Source: RHLJ01 sp048058975
GTDB taxonomy: Bacteria > Bacteroidota > Rhodothermia > Balneolales > Balneolaceae
Assembly (NCBI GenBank): GCA_048058975.1
Contig: JBLLNP010000015.1
Location: 1-64,000 of the forward strand
Length of the DNA stretch: 64,000 nt
Direction of reading: 5' to 3'
A program made the position numbers and the translations under genes. Within the stretch, counting starts at the first letter, position 1. Every line of letters starts with the position of its first letter. This document shows, one piece after another, positions 53,748-62,424 of the stretch. A model generated the notes under the pieces. That model made no database searches. It saw only the letters and a list, made by a program, of their open reading frames with translations, and was not told where the DNA came from.

Positions 53748-54360
53748 ATAATTTTTTAAACGCTTCAATAAAGGAAGCCATATCAATTTTTTCTTGAGGG
53801 AGAAGCCCCATTACCTCTACCTTTCCGAAATGCTCAATGGTTTGCTTGTTATGTTCATGCTTCTCACCATTCAAAATCACTCCAAACACATCGATATCTC
53901 GGCTTCTAAGCGCCTCAACAGATAACAGAGTATGATTTAGTGTCCCAAGAGAACTGCGCGCCACAAGCAAAACAGGAAGCTTTAAATACTCAATTAGATC
54001 AAGAACCGTGTCTTTCCAGTTAATGGGAACCAACAGGCCTCCTGCACCTTCAACAATCAAATGCTTTGTATCGAATTCAGGCAATTCAAAATCATTCAGA
54101 GAAATAGATACCCCATCAATATCCGCAGCTCCATGTGGACTCATGGGTGTTTCCAGTCGATATTTTTCGGGAATCAGCCTGAAATCTACGGCTTCCGAAA
54201 CTCTTTGTACGAATTCCGTGTCAGTTTCTTCTTCTAATCCAGCTTGAATAGGCTTCCAATAAGTAGCATCTAAAGCGGACATCAACATAGCAGAAACGAA
54301 GGTCTTTCCGATGCCCGTATCGGTTCCGGCAACAAAGAATTTTTCAGGAAACTGAATCAT
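53746..54360 (-). CDS. bioD: Dethiobiotin synthetase
   Basis: A 204-residue ATP-dependent enzyme that closes the ureido ring of dethiobiotin. The P-loop is AGTDTGIGKTFVSA at residues 11-24, then WKPIQAG and the VEGAGGLLVPIN segment. The start overlaps the bioC stop by four bases. Confidence 0.95.
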   Translation of the reverse strand: MIQFPEKFFVAGTDTGIGKTFVSAMLMSALDATYWKPIQAGLEEETDTEFVQRVSEAVDFRLIPEKYRLETPMSPHGAADIDGVSISLNDFELPEFDTKHLIVEGAGGLLVPINWKDTVLDLIEYLKLPVLLVARSSLGTLNHTLLSVEALRSRDIDVFGVILNGEKHEHNKQTIEHFGKVEVMGLLPQEKIDMASFIEAFKKL

Positions 54361-55160
54361 ATCATATCCCTCTTAACAGCCAGGTAAACGACGTGCCACT
54401 TCGCTTTGATTTGGTTTCCCGTCTTTTTATCCCAAAAATCGGTTAATAATCTTAATTGTTTTGGGGATAATGACTTACCGGTAGTTGATGTTGAAGCTCC
54501 AACATTTTTCAAGTGCCTGAAAAAATCCATTGAAGAGTCGAAATTTTGGAACAAATCGTTTTCGTAATAATCGATTTGAACGGGGCTCAGAGAAAGTTTG
54601 ACTACCACTTCTTCCACATCAGGCAATTGGTTTGCAGTAAAAGGAATTCCCAGTTCCAGGCAGCATTCATACCATTCACTAAAGCTGTGATTTCCTGGAA
54701 AACTGGTAAGAAGTAATCCTCCGGGTTTAAGCATGTTCACAAGTTTTTCGAGCCCGATGGCTGTATCTTCGAACCATTGTGCTGTAAAATTACTAACAAT
54801 TAAAGCATACTCTTGCTCAGGGTTCCGGACTACATCAACATCCAACACCTCGAAAGATAGAGTACGATGATCTCCTAACCGGGCTTTTGTGAAACGTAGC
54901 ATCTCTTCACTTGCATCGCTTGTTACAAACTCGCGATTTGGGAATTCTGCAATCATCCGCTCTGTAAGAAAACCTGTTCCACAGCCTACTTCCAGTATTG
55001 GTCCGGGCGGGATAATGTCCTTCCACGGACGTACTGATGCCGTTAGTCCTTCTGCTACTTTTTTCTGGATTTCAGCCTGCTCATGATACTTTTGAGTGGC
55101 TTTAGAAAACGATTGGTTTACTTTCCGTTTGGTATTCAGAGACTGACTTGTACTATTCAT
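54357..55160 (-). CDS. bioC: Malonyl-ACP O-methyltransferase
   Basis: A 267-residue SAM methyltransferase. NQSFSKATQKYHEQAEIQ is the BioC-type N-terminus; motif I is ILEVGCGTGFLTE near residue 56, then VTSDASEEM and VSNFTAQWFED, and LKPGGLLLTSFPG. BioC methylates malonyl-ACP so that fatty acid synthesis can build the pimeloyl chain. It overlaps both the upstream hydrolase gene and bioD by four bases. Confidence 0.93.
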   Translation of the reverse strand: MNSTSQSLNTKRKVNQSFSKATQKYHEQAEIQKKVAEGLTASVRPWKDIIPPGPILEVGCGTGFLTERMIAEFPNREFVTSDASEEMLRFTKARLGDHRTLSFEVLDVDVVRNPEQEYALIVSNFTAQWFEDTAIGLEKLVNMLKPGGLLLTSFPGNHSFSEWYECCLELGIPFTANQLPDVEEVVVKLSLSPVQIDYYENDLFQNFDSSMDFFRHLKNVGASTSTTGKSLSPKQLRLLTDFWDKKTGNQIKAKWHVVYLAVKRDMI

Positions 55161-55837
55161 TTCGCTTCAAAAATAGGCAAAGCTTTACTCAGAATCATGA
55201 GGCATTCACGAGGATTTGAAGCCGGAAATGCGTGAGCTTCTTCCGCTACCTTGTAATATTTATCTGATCCTGTAAGTGTAATCAACTCCACTCCCCGAGC
55301 TCCGGGGACTATCCGATCTTTCCCTGAATCAATAATTACCCAGTTGGCAATGGTATTCTTATTCAGCTTCAGTTTCGTTTTATGCAAAGCGGCTAAATCT
55401 TTAGAGAGTAATGAGCGATTTTTCCAGCTCAGATCAGGATTTACATATTCCGTATTTCCGAAGCAATTCATATAAAATGCGTTTAAGACATTATCAGGAG
55501 CTTTTTTAAAACCTGCTTCCATTCCTTTCAGCACTTTCTTCGATCTAGATTTAGCCGGATTGAAAAGTGGATGAAAAGCATCAAACCCGTTAAATATCAC
55601 AATGGTATCTGCCTGCTCCATCTTCTCAACCGGACACCAATGCACTCCATAGGAATGAAGGAATAAAACTTTTGAAGTGGCTTCAGGACTAAACTCGGGC
55701 TCAAAGTCTCCGCCAAAATACCCCCGATTTGCAGGTTTAAGAAATACATGTTCCGGAAGAATTACCTTTAACCCATTCCAGAAATCCCCGTTAAATCCCC
55801 ATCCATGATAAGCATGAACCTCTACTCTTCTTTCCAT
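55157..55837 (-). CDS. Alpha/beta hydrolase in the place of BioH/BioG (pimeloyl-ACP methyl ester esterase candidate)
   Basis: A 226-residue hydrolase between bioF and bioC, overlapping bioF by 16 and bioC by four bases. HAYHGWGFNGDFW at the N-terminus is the oxyanion segment. The nucleophile would be Ser62 in FLHSYGVHW, where the usual first Gly of GxSxG is replaced by Leu-His. Asp in DSGKDRIVPG and His in EEAHAFPASNP complete a triad. Pathway logic requires an esterase to release pimeloyl-ACP after BioC, and this gene fills that place. The sequence is not an obvious BioH, BioG or BioJ, so it may be a divergent type. Confidence 0.75.
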   Translation of the reverse strand: MERRVEVHAYHGWGFNGDFWNGLKVILPEHVFLKPANRGYFGGDFEPEFSPEATSKVLFLHSYGVHWCPVEKMEQADTIVIFNGFDAFHPLFNPAKSRSKKVLKGMEAGFKKAPDNVLNAFYMNCFGNTEYVNPDLSWKNRSLLSKDLAALHKTKLKLNKNTIANWVIIDSGKDRIVPGARGVELITLTGSDKYYKVAEEAHAFPASNPRECLMILSKALPIFEAK

Positions 55838-56997
55838 GCCTCAAGCGCGTTTAACAGATGACGAATATCCTCTTCCGTATGATTCAACGTAATAGTAATC
55901 CTGATTCTTGACGCACCTTGTTCTACTGTAGGTGGACGAATAGCGGACGCCCAAATTCCTTCATTTTCCAAAAACTCAGACAGTTTCAATGTTTCTTCCT
56001 CGCTTCCAACAATAACAGGGATAATCTGGGATTCGGAATTACCTGTATCAAATCCAAGTTCTTTCAACCTGTTTTTGACCATCCGAATATTGAAAAAAAG
56101 TCGCCCCCGCTCCTCATTCATTTCCGGAATTAACTCTAAAGTTGCATCCAACGCTCCAATCACTGACGGAGGTAAGGCGGTGGTGTAAATAAAACCCGGA
56201 CAGAAATTGATGAGATAATCCTTCATTTCTGAATTACATCCAACGAAAGCTCCAAAGGATCCAAAAGCTTTTCCAAATGTACCAAGACTAATCTCTATTC
56301 CTTCTTTTCCATAATTAAGGCCAAGCCCTTTCTCCCCTAACACTCCGAGGGCATGAGCATCATCAGAATAAAAAAGTGCATTATACTTTTGAGATAACTC
56401 AATTAATCCTTCCACATCCGACTGATCTCCATCCATACTGAAAACCGTTTCAGATACCACCCAAATGCGATTATAGCTTTTATCAGAAGCTTCTTTAAGT
56501 AATTTTTCAAGGTGATTCAGATCGTTGTGATTGAATCTTTTGAAATCAGCCCGACTTAGCAAGGCTCCCTGAATCAAGCTATTATGAGATTTTTTATCTG
56601 CAAGAATGAAAGAGTTCCGATCAGCCAGTGAGGCTATAACGGATGTGTTCGCCTGGAATCCAGAATTAAAAACCAGTACCGCTTCCAAACCAAGTGCTTC
56701 AGCCAGTTTCTCTTCGAATTCCTTATGGATATCCAGCGAACCTGAAACCAACCGGGATGCTCCCGATCCTGCACCGTATCGATCCGTAAATTCTTTTGCG
56801 CGTTCAATTACAGCCGGATGAGCAGACAACCCCAAGTAATCGTTCGAGCAAAAATTAATGAGTTGCTCACTATCCCGAATTGCTCTGGAAGTTCCTAGAA
56901 CAGGTTTTACCGGCTTCAATGAACGAAAGCGGTGTTCATCCTGGCGTTGAGCTAACGCGGCTTTAATAAAGTCCGTTTTGGAATCTCTTTCACTCAC
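55822..56997 (-). CDS. bioF: 8-amino-7-oxononanoate synthase
   Basis: A 391-residue PLP enzyme joining pimeloyl-ACP and alanine. It shows INFCSNDYLGLSAHPAV, YGAGSGASRLVSGS, FYSDDAHALGVLGEKG and the PLP lysine in LGTFGKAFGSFGAF near residue 235. It begins the biotin gene run, five bases after the DUF4837 gene. Confidence 0.95.
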   Translation of the reverse strand: MSERDSKTDFIKAALAQRQDEHRFRSLKPVKPVLGTSRAIRDSEQLINFCSNDYLGLSAHPAVIERAKEFTDRYGAGSGASRLVSGSLDIHKEFEEKLAEALGLEAVLVFNSGFQANTSVIASLADRNSFILADKKSHNSLIQGALLSRADFKRFNHNDLNHLEKLLKEASDKSYNRIWVVSETVFSMDGDQSDVEGLIELSQKYNALFYSDDAHALGVLGEKGLGLNYGKEGIEISLGTFGKAFGSFGAFVGCNSEMKDYLINFCPGFIYTTALPPSVIGALDATLELIPEMNEERGRLFFNIRMVKNRLKELGFDTGNSESQIIPVIVGSEEETLKLSEFLENEGIWASAIRPPTVEQGASRIRITITLNHTEEDIRHLLNALEAWKEE

Positions 56998-57002
56998 AAA
57001 AC

Positions 57003-58085
57003 TTAAGATCCGGCTCCCGACCAGGTTGAATCACTTTCAAATGTACGACCCATTGCTCGGAACTGTCTTACAAATGGAAGTTTTTGTCGAACTGCAGGTG
57101 CAAATTGTGAATATTCAATCATGAATAATCGGTTTGTTGACGGATCGTAATAGGTGAAATTAACAAAAGGCCCACCCATTGCACCATTAATCATCTGCCA
57201 GGTCCCCAATGTTTCGTAGCCTAGTAATCGCCCTTTCTGGAAAGTTTTGGTATCAACCGGGCGACGATACTCCGTAGAAACATACATATCTTCAGTACTT
57301 CCTTTGATGTATTGTTGCATAAGAGAATCTCTGGTTTGATTGATCCAGTCGTTATCGAGGAAACTAATATCTGAAACATCGTCCTTCCACCAAATCCAAA
57401 TCCAGCGATCATTTTCCGGTAAGTATCTCCGATAAGTTTGAAAATCAGTGGTATCCACGCTTTTGATGTAATCATGCTGAAAACGAACACTAAACCCATA
57501 ATCCTGCCACAATGTGTCGGTATATTGGGTCTGCTCTTTCTTTTCATACACAAAGTAATTCCAGCGAAGTAACTCCTTTTCTAACGCGCTGTTTAATAAG
57601 GCACTTTCTGAATTGCGGATTTTCTCTGCCAGAGCAGAGTCAGAAGTCGAACTTAAAATCAACGCGTATTGGTCTTTGAACCATTGATCCTGAATAGGAA
57701 ACGCAAAGCTCTCCCCTTCCCTTACACGCTGTTCTACTCCATCATCCAGGAAAGCCCGAACCTGCCTGCCAACATTGTTATCCGCGTCAATTGGTGATGC
57801 AAAAATAATATTTTTTGTCCTGCGGATTCGCTCCAACTGATCTCTCGAGCGAATAGGCATGAAGGTAAGATTATAATAGGATTCGGGATTTGGCAACGTT
57901 AATACATCTTTTCCGAACGTATCACGGATTGCATTAGCAGTCTCGCTATTCCATTCTGTGGAATCCATTACAACTACAAATTCACGGGTATTGCCTTGCG
58001 CGTAAGGGCGGTAATCACCGCTACACGAGATTAAAAATATAAGCAGAGCTACAAGCAGCGTATTGAACAGTCTGATTAAATTCAT
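57003..58085 (-). CDS. DUF4837 family lipoprotein
   Basis: A 360-residue lipoprotein with lipobox Cys21 (IFLISC). Characteristic segments are REFVVVMDSTEWN near residue 35, LPNPESYYNLTFMP, and MINGAMGGPFVNFTYYDP with the final FEYS-like ending. The family is found in Bacteroidota and relatives, with unknown function. It sits eight bases after trpA and five before bioF, joining the trp and bio runs. Confidence 0.83.
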   Translation of the reverse strand: MNLIRLFNTLLVALLIFLISCSGDYRPYAQGNTREFVVVMDSTEWNSETANAIRDTFGKDVLTLPNPESYYNLTFMPIRSRDQLERIRRTKNIIFASPIDADNNVGRQVRAFLDDGVEQRVREGESFAFPIQDQWFKDQYALILSSTSDSALAEKIRNSESALLNSALEKELLRWNYFVYEKKEQTQYTDTLWQDYGFSVRFQHDYIKSVDTTDFQTYRRYLPENDRWIWIWWKDDVSDISFLDNDWINQTRDSLMQQYIKGSTEDMYVSTEYRRPVDTKTFQKGRLLGYETLGTWQMINGAMGGPFVNFTYYDPSTNRLFMIEYSQFAPAVRQKLPFVRQFRAMGRTFESDSTWSGAGS

Positions 58086-58093
58086 TGTAAAAA

Positions 58094-58888
58094 TTATTTT
58101 CCAAATTTCAGTGAATGTACGAAAGAAAAAACGTCCTTTTTCCAGTTTTCGTTGGGGTACGATTTTCTGATGGTATCAATTAAGGCACTTCCTACTATAA
58201 AACCATCGGCATTTGATGCGATATTTTGCGCATCTTGGTACGATTTGATTCCGAAGCCTACCATCACAGGGTTCTTAGTTACATTGGTTCGCACACGCTC
58301 TATAAAAGTCGCAACGGATTTAGAGACTTCTCCTCCATCTCTTGCACCAGTAACTCCGGTTACTGATACACAATAGACAAATCCACCGGATTTCTGATCA
58401 GCGAGTTTCATACGCTCATCCGATGTATTGGGTGCAACCAAATAAATGATTGGAAGTCCATTCTCAGCAGCTTCTCTCTCAATTAACCCGCTTTCTTCTA
58501 CGGGGATGTCTGGAAGGATAAGCCCATCTACACCAACTTCAGCAGCCTTCTTACAAAATTTTGAAACTCCATATCGAAGCACCGGATTCATATACCCCAT
58601 CAGAATGATTGGGATCTGGGAAGATTTCCGAACTTCAGTCACCATGTCAAAGATTTTATCTATGCTGATGCCTTTTGAAATAGCTACATCACTGGAATAC
58701 TGAATGGTTGGGCCATCGGCTAGCGGGTCGCTGAATGGCATGCCCAATTCGATGATATCTGCCCCGTTTTCTTCAAAGCCAAGAATAAGCTCAGCCGTAG
58801 ATTCCAAATCCGGGTATCCGGCGGTAATAAAAAGACTCATTAGTTTTTCCGAGCCTTTCTCTTCAAATTTTTTTGTGATTCTGTTCAT
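58094..58888 (-). CDS. trpA: Tryptophan synthase alpha chain
   Basis: A 264-residue TIM barrel that cleaves indole-glycerol phosphate and passes indole to TrpB. FITAGYPDLEST, the catalytic Glu in IIELGMPFSDPLADGP (with the Asp), and LAPNTSDERM are visible, as are GVTGARDG and VGFGIKSYQDA at the phosphate site. It is separated from the zinc-ribbon gene upstream by 209 bases that hold a 120-base repeat. Confidence 0.95.
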   Translation of the reverse strand: MNRITKKFEEKGSEKLMSLFITAGYPDLESTAELILGFEENGADIIELGMPFSDPLADGPTIQYSSDVAISKGISIDKIFDMVTEVRKSSQIPIILMGYMNPVLRYGVSKFCKKAAEVGVDGLILPDIPVEESGLIEREAAENGLPIIYLVAPNTSDERMKLADQKSGGFVYCVSVTGVTGARDGGEVSKSVATFIERVRTNVTKNPVMVGFGIKSYQDAQNIASNADGFIVGSALIDTIRKSYPNENWKKDVFSFVHSLKFGK

Positions 58889-58905
58889 TTAATCGAGATT
58901 CATCA

Positions 58906-58930
58906 AAGGGTTAACCCCTTCGCTTGTTTA
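58906..58930. repeat. AAGGGTT-AACCCCTT family repeat
   Basis: AAGGGTTAACCCCTT is followed by CGCTTGTTTA, the same tail as at 60717-60743 upstream of trpB. It lies just before trpA on the minus strand. Confidence 0.65.
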
Positions 58931-58956
58931 TTTTTTATTGCATCAAAGTTAAATCT

Positions 58957-59076
58957 CCCCTTGAGGGGAGATGAAAAGTTGAACTTGTTCTTCAACTTTT
59001 CTGAGGGGTGTTAGAAAAACCGAAGCTTCACAAACACCCTCCGTCACTTCGTGACACCTCCCTCAAGGGAGGACTT
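58957..59076. repeat. 120-base folded repeat, copy 1 (MITE-like)
   Basis: It has nested stems: TCCCCTTGAGGGGA, AAAAGTTGAA/TTCAACTTTT, GGTGTT/AACACC, GTCACTTCGTGAC and CCTCCCTCAAGGGAGG. Copy 2 at 60851-60970 has the same length, the same orientation and only two differences. It carries no coding frame. Confidence 0.9.
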
Positions 59077-59097
59077 AATATGTTTTTGTGATTCTGT

Positions 59098-59505
59098 TCA
59101 TTCTACAACTCTTTTCTGATAACCTTCTACTTTGAGTTTATCCCTTAGTTTATTTAAGCATTTTAGAATTTGACCACGGTTCTTTTTACTCTTAATCCAT
59201 TGTGGTAATCTGCTAGCCAAACTTTTATTAATGTTAGGTGTTCGTGTTCTGATTTTCGCTGAAACATAATCTTCAAGAAAATCCAAGTGTTCGAGGTTCA
59301 TTGCCCAAAGTACTTCGCTACAGCAGTCAATCTTCAGAAAGAGTTCATAATCAGGGTAATGGTCTTTATCATCTATGAAGCCACACTGTGCACATGATAA
59401 TCTATACCCGTAGTAGTCAACAGGTTTTGAACATTTAGGGCATTTTATCAACCTGTAATCACCTAACTCCCAAAGTCTCACCCCATTATCTTTGAACTCA
59501 GACAT
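59098..59505 (-). CDS. Zinc-ribbon protein of unknown function inside the trp run
   Basis: A 135-residue soluble protein. Four cysteines form a zinc ribbon, KCPKCSKPVDY and LSCAQCGF near residues 22-44. The rest is helical and basic, ending in INKSLASRLPQWIKSKKNRG and a Lys-rich tail, which suggests nucleic-acid binding. The ATG at 59505 overlaps the restored trpB stop as TGATG; an in-frame GTG at 59508 is an alternative. I do not recognise a named family. Its place between trpB and trpA is unusual. Confidence 0.65.
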   Translation of the reverse strand: MSEFKDNGVRLWELGDYRLIKCPKCSKPVDYYGYRLSCAQCGFIDDKDHYPDYELFLKIDCCSEVLWAMNLEHLDFLEDYVSAKIRTRTPNINKSLASRLPQWIKSKKNRGQILKCLNKLRDKLKVEGYQKRVVE

Positions 59506-60706
59506 CACAAATTTTCCGAAATAGTGCCCATATCTTTATCTCCGCGGCCGGATAAATTCACAATAATAATCTCATCTTTGGAAGTCTGAGGCATCATTTT
59601 TTTAACCATGCAAAGGCATGTGCGGTTTCGAGTGCTGGGATGATTCCTTCTTTTTGAGATAGCAGTTTTACCGCTTCCATCGCTTCATCATCGGTTACCG
59701 AATAATATTCCACCCGTTTGGAATCGTGCAAATACGAATGTTCCGGTCCAATTCCCGGGTAATCGAGACCGGCACTAATCGAATGTGCAAGTTCAATCTG
59801 TCCGTTTTGATCATGTAGTAAATAACTCAGAGAGCCATGCAAAATTCCGGGAGTTCCTTTGGTGATAGTCGCTGCTGTTTTGCCGGAATCCACGCCATAA
59901 CCTGCTGCTTCAATCCCGATGATCTTGACATCATCTTCAATGAATGGATAAAACAATCCCATTGCGTTGGAACCACCTCCCACACAGGCAAGCAGATAAT
60001 CGGGAAGTCTTCCCTCCTTTTCCAGAATCTGCTTTTTGGCTTCATCCCCAATCACCCGATGAAAATTACGTACCATCATCGGATAAGGATGAGGACCAAC
60101 CACCGAACCGATGATATAGAATGTATCTTCCGGATTAGTAACCCAGTCACGAATGGCTTCGTTAGTCGCGTCTTTCAGTGTTTTTGAACCGCTTTCCACA
60201 CTTCGCACCTCGGCTCCCATCAACTGCATCCGATCCACGTTCAGCTTCTGGCGCTCCATATCTTCAGCGCCCATATACACGATGCACTGTAGTCCGAACT
60301 TTGCGCAAGCTGTAGCGGTAGCTACACCATGTTGACCTGCTCCTGTTTCTGCAATGATGCGGGTTTTTCCCATTCGCCGCGCTAATAAAATCTGCCCAAT
60401 AGCATTGTTGATTTTGTGCGCCCCTGTGTGACAAAGGTCTTCTCTTTTCAGGTAAATCTTAGCCTTTCCGTAATGTGCGGTTAGTTTATCCGCAAAAGTA
60501 AGCTTGGTGGGTCGACCTACATATTCATCCAGTAAGGCGTGATATTCCTTCTGGAATTCGGGATCATCTTTGGCTTTCAGGTATTCTGCTTCAAGTTCCT
60601 GAACCACTGGGATCAGGATTTCGGGAACAAACTTTCCGCCGTAATCTCCAAAGTACCCTCTTGCATTGGGTTGATTGTAGGTTGTTTTAACTTCTGTTTC
60701 TGTCAT
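59505..60706 (-). CDS. trpB: Tryptophan synthase beta chain, frame broken near the 3' end at an A7 run
   Basis: A PLP enzyme joining indole and serine. Conserved parts are ARGYFGDYGGKFVPEIL, the PLP lysine in LCHTGAHKINNAIGQ, AETGAGQHGVATA and CVGGGSNAMGLFYPF. The zero frame ends ETAHAFAWLKK-stop at 59594, about 30 residues short. At 59597-59603 it reads A_AAA_AAA directly before TGA. In the -1 frame the protein continues through KDEIIIVNLSGRGDKDMGTI to a stop at 59505, the expected TrpB C-terminus with the cofactor-phosphate end, giving 400 residues. The ATG at 60706 is chosen because GGAG lies six bases before it; 60712 is also possible, and the longer frame reads into a repeat. Confidence 0.92.
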
Positions 60707-60716
60707 ATTCATCTCC

Positions 60717-60827
60717 GAAGGGTTGAAACCCTTCGCTTGTTTAATTTTCATAGTCTTTCTGAGCAAAAGCGAAGAATCTGCAAGATTCTGACTTGTGCAG
60801 ATCCTTCGGAAGTATTCTCAGGATGAC
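60717..60827. repeat. Two adjacent palindromic repeats upstream of trpB
   Basis: GAAGGGTTGAAACCCTTC with tail GCTTGTTTA (60717-60743) is followed by a unit from GTCTTTCTGAGCAAAAGCG to ATTCTCAGGATGAC (60753-60827). The second is of the GIY-YIG-flanking family; its inner part has CAGATTCT/AGAATCTG-type pairing. Confidence 0.7.
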
Positions 60828-60850
60828 ATCAATATTTCAATTCTATGTTT

Positions 60851-60970
60851 CCCCTTGAGGGGAGATGAAAAGTTGAACATGTTCTTCAACTTTTCTGAGG
60901 GATGTTAGAAAAACCGAAGCTTCACAAACACCCTCCGTCACTTCGTGACACCTCCCTCAAGGGAGGACTT
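60851..60970. repeat. 120-base folded repeat, copy 2 (MITE-like)
   Basis: 118 of 120 positions are identical to 58957-59076, in direct orientation. It lies between trpF and trpB in the same transcript. Confidence 0.9.
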
Positions 60971-60982
60971 TCAATACTTCAA

Positions 60983-61615
60983 TTATCCTCTGATCGCCTC
61001 CATTAACGCTTCAATTTTTTCGTAATCTTTAAGGCCGGGTTCTTCTTCCACCCCGCTGGAAATATCCACTGCAAAGGGATGAACCGTTTCCATTGCTTCT
61101 TTAATATTTTCAGGATTCAATCCACCTGAAAGGAAAAAAGGAGTATCACCCGTTATTTGTTTAAGAATATTCCAGTTAAACGTAGTCCCCGTTCCTCCCC
61201 ATTGATCACCTATCTTGCTATCAAAAAGCAGGAATTCAGCTACCTCAGAATACAAAAGAACCTTAGCTTTAAGTTCCTCGATATCGTAATCAGGTGTAAT
61301 ATGGATTACTTTGATAATCGGCTTTTCGATCAACTGGCAGTATTCCAACGTTTCATTGCCATGAAGCTGAACCAGGTCCAATCCCGATTCTTTAGCTATC
61401 CGGTTTACTTCATCCAGTGGTTGATTCACAAACACCCCTACTTTTTCAGGACCTTCAATCCAATTAATGATAGCCCCTGCTTCGGCCGGATCAATAAAAC
61501 GTGGACTTTTATCATAGAATATAAATCCCAGGTAATCCGCCATTGCTCCTGCTGCAAAACGGGCATCTCCCAGGTTCGTAATTCCACAGATTTTTACCTT
61601 GGTTTTATTAGCCAT
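60983..61615 (-). CDS. trpF: Phosphoribosylanthranilate isomerase
   Basis: A 210-residue TIM-barrel enzyme. TKVKICGITNLGDARFAA carries the catalytic Cys; VQLHGNE and FFLSGGLNPENI and VDISSGVEEEPG bind the substrate phosphate. The ATG at 61615 is chosen as it starts just before the first strand; a frame from 61633 adds six residues. It overlaps trpC by eight bases. Confidence 0.93.
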   Translation of the reverse strand: MANKTKVKICGITNLGDARFAAGAMADYLGFIFYDKSPRFIDPAEAGAIINWIEGPEKVGVFVNQPLDEVNRIAKESGLDLVQLHGNETLEYCQLIEKPIIKVIHITPDYDIEELKAKVLLYSEVAEFLLFDSKIGDQWGGTGTTFNWNILKQITGDTPFFLSGGLNPENIKEAMETVHPFAVDISSGVEEEPGLKDYEKIEALMEAIRG

Positions 61616-62423
61616 TCTGTAAACTCCGTTCAAACTCTTCTTCCCCTTGCTCTAATAATTCAGAAACTGCTTTTCCGGGATCAGGCTGACGCATAAAATG
61701 TTCGCCTATCAAAGCGGAATGAATACCTTCACGCTGTAGTAGTGCGATATCTTCTCCAGTTGAAATCCCGCTTTCTGATACTAAAACCGTTCCTTGCGGA
61801 GCTTGCTTCAGGATGGAAATCCCTCGGTGTACATCAACTTTGAAATACTTCAGATCACGATTATTTACTCCCAAAATATCTACTTCACTGAAATCAATCC
61901 GGTCAAAATCTTCCTGATCGTAGCATTCAACCAAAGCCGATAATCCGAATTCCTTAGCAGCTGCAACTAATTCATGGAGTTGACTTCCATCAGTAATTGC
62001 TACGATAATCAACACGGCATCAGCCCCATATGCCCTGGCTTCCTTGATTTGAAACGGGTCGATAATGAAATCTTTTCGGAGTAATGGAAGCTGAACTCGT
62101 TTCGAAATTTCCGATAAATACTCCAAATCTCCTTTAAAAAATGGTTTATCCGTCAAAACCGAAATAGCAGAAGCGCCTCCATCCTGATACCGAAGCGCAA
62201 TATCAAGCGGGTTAAAGTCTTCACGGATAATTCCTTTTGATGGGGAAGCTTTTTTCACCTCAGCAATAATAGAAACCTGTTCTCCCTGAAGCGCCTTTTT
62301 GAAATCGATTCGTTCTTTTTCAAATCCTTCTAGTGAATGCAAGTCATTAAATGAAACCTTCTTTTTTCTTTTTGAAAGATCTGAGGTGGTTTGCTCAACG
62401 ATTCGTTCCAGAACATTCTGCAT
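61608..62423 (-). CDS. trpC: Indole-3-glycerol phosphate synthase
   Basis: A 271-residue TIM barrel. VSIIAEVKKASPSKGII has the catalytic Glu and Lys; LLRKDFIIDPFQI, LGVNNRDLKYF and VSESGIST follow in the usual order. The ATG at 62423 begins the family's N-terminal helix (MQNVLERIVEQTTSDL) and lies at the stop of trpD; a longer frame from 62492 runs inside trpD. Confidence 0.95.
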   Translation of the reverse strand: MQNVLERIVEQTTSDLSKRKKKVSFNDLHSLEGFEKERIDFKKALQGEQVSIIAEVKKASPSKGIIREDFNPLDIALRYQDGGASAISVLTDKPFFKGDLEYLSEISKRVQLPLLRKDFIIDPFQIKEARAYGADAVLIIVAITDGSQLHELVAAAKEFGLSALVECYDQEDFDRIDFSEVDILGVNNRDLKYFKVDVHRGISILKQAPQGTVLVSESGISTGEDIALLQREGIHSALIGEHFMRQPDPGKAVSELLEQGEEEFERSLQNG

Positions 62424-62424
62424 T

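Noticed and set aside
59594..60766. trpB beginning at the first ATG at 60766
   Set aside because: The first 18 codons read through a palindromic repeat that also occurs at 58906 without a gene, and the TrpB homology begins later.
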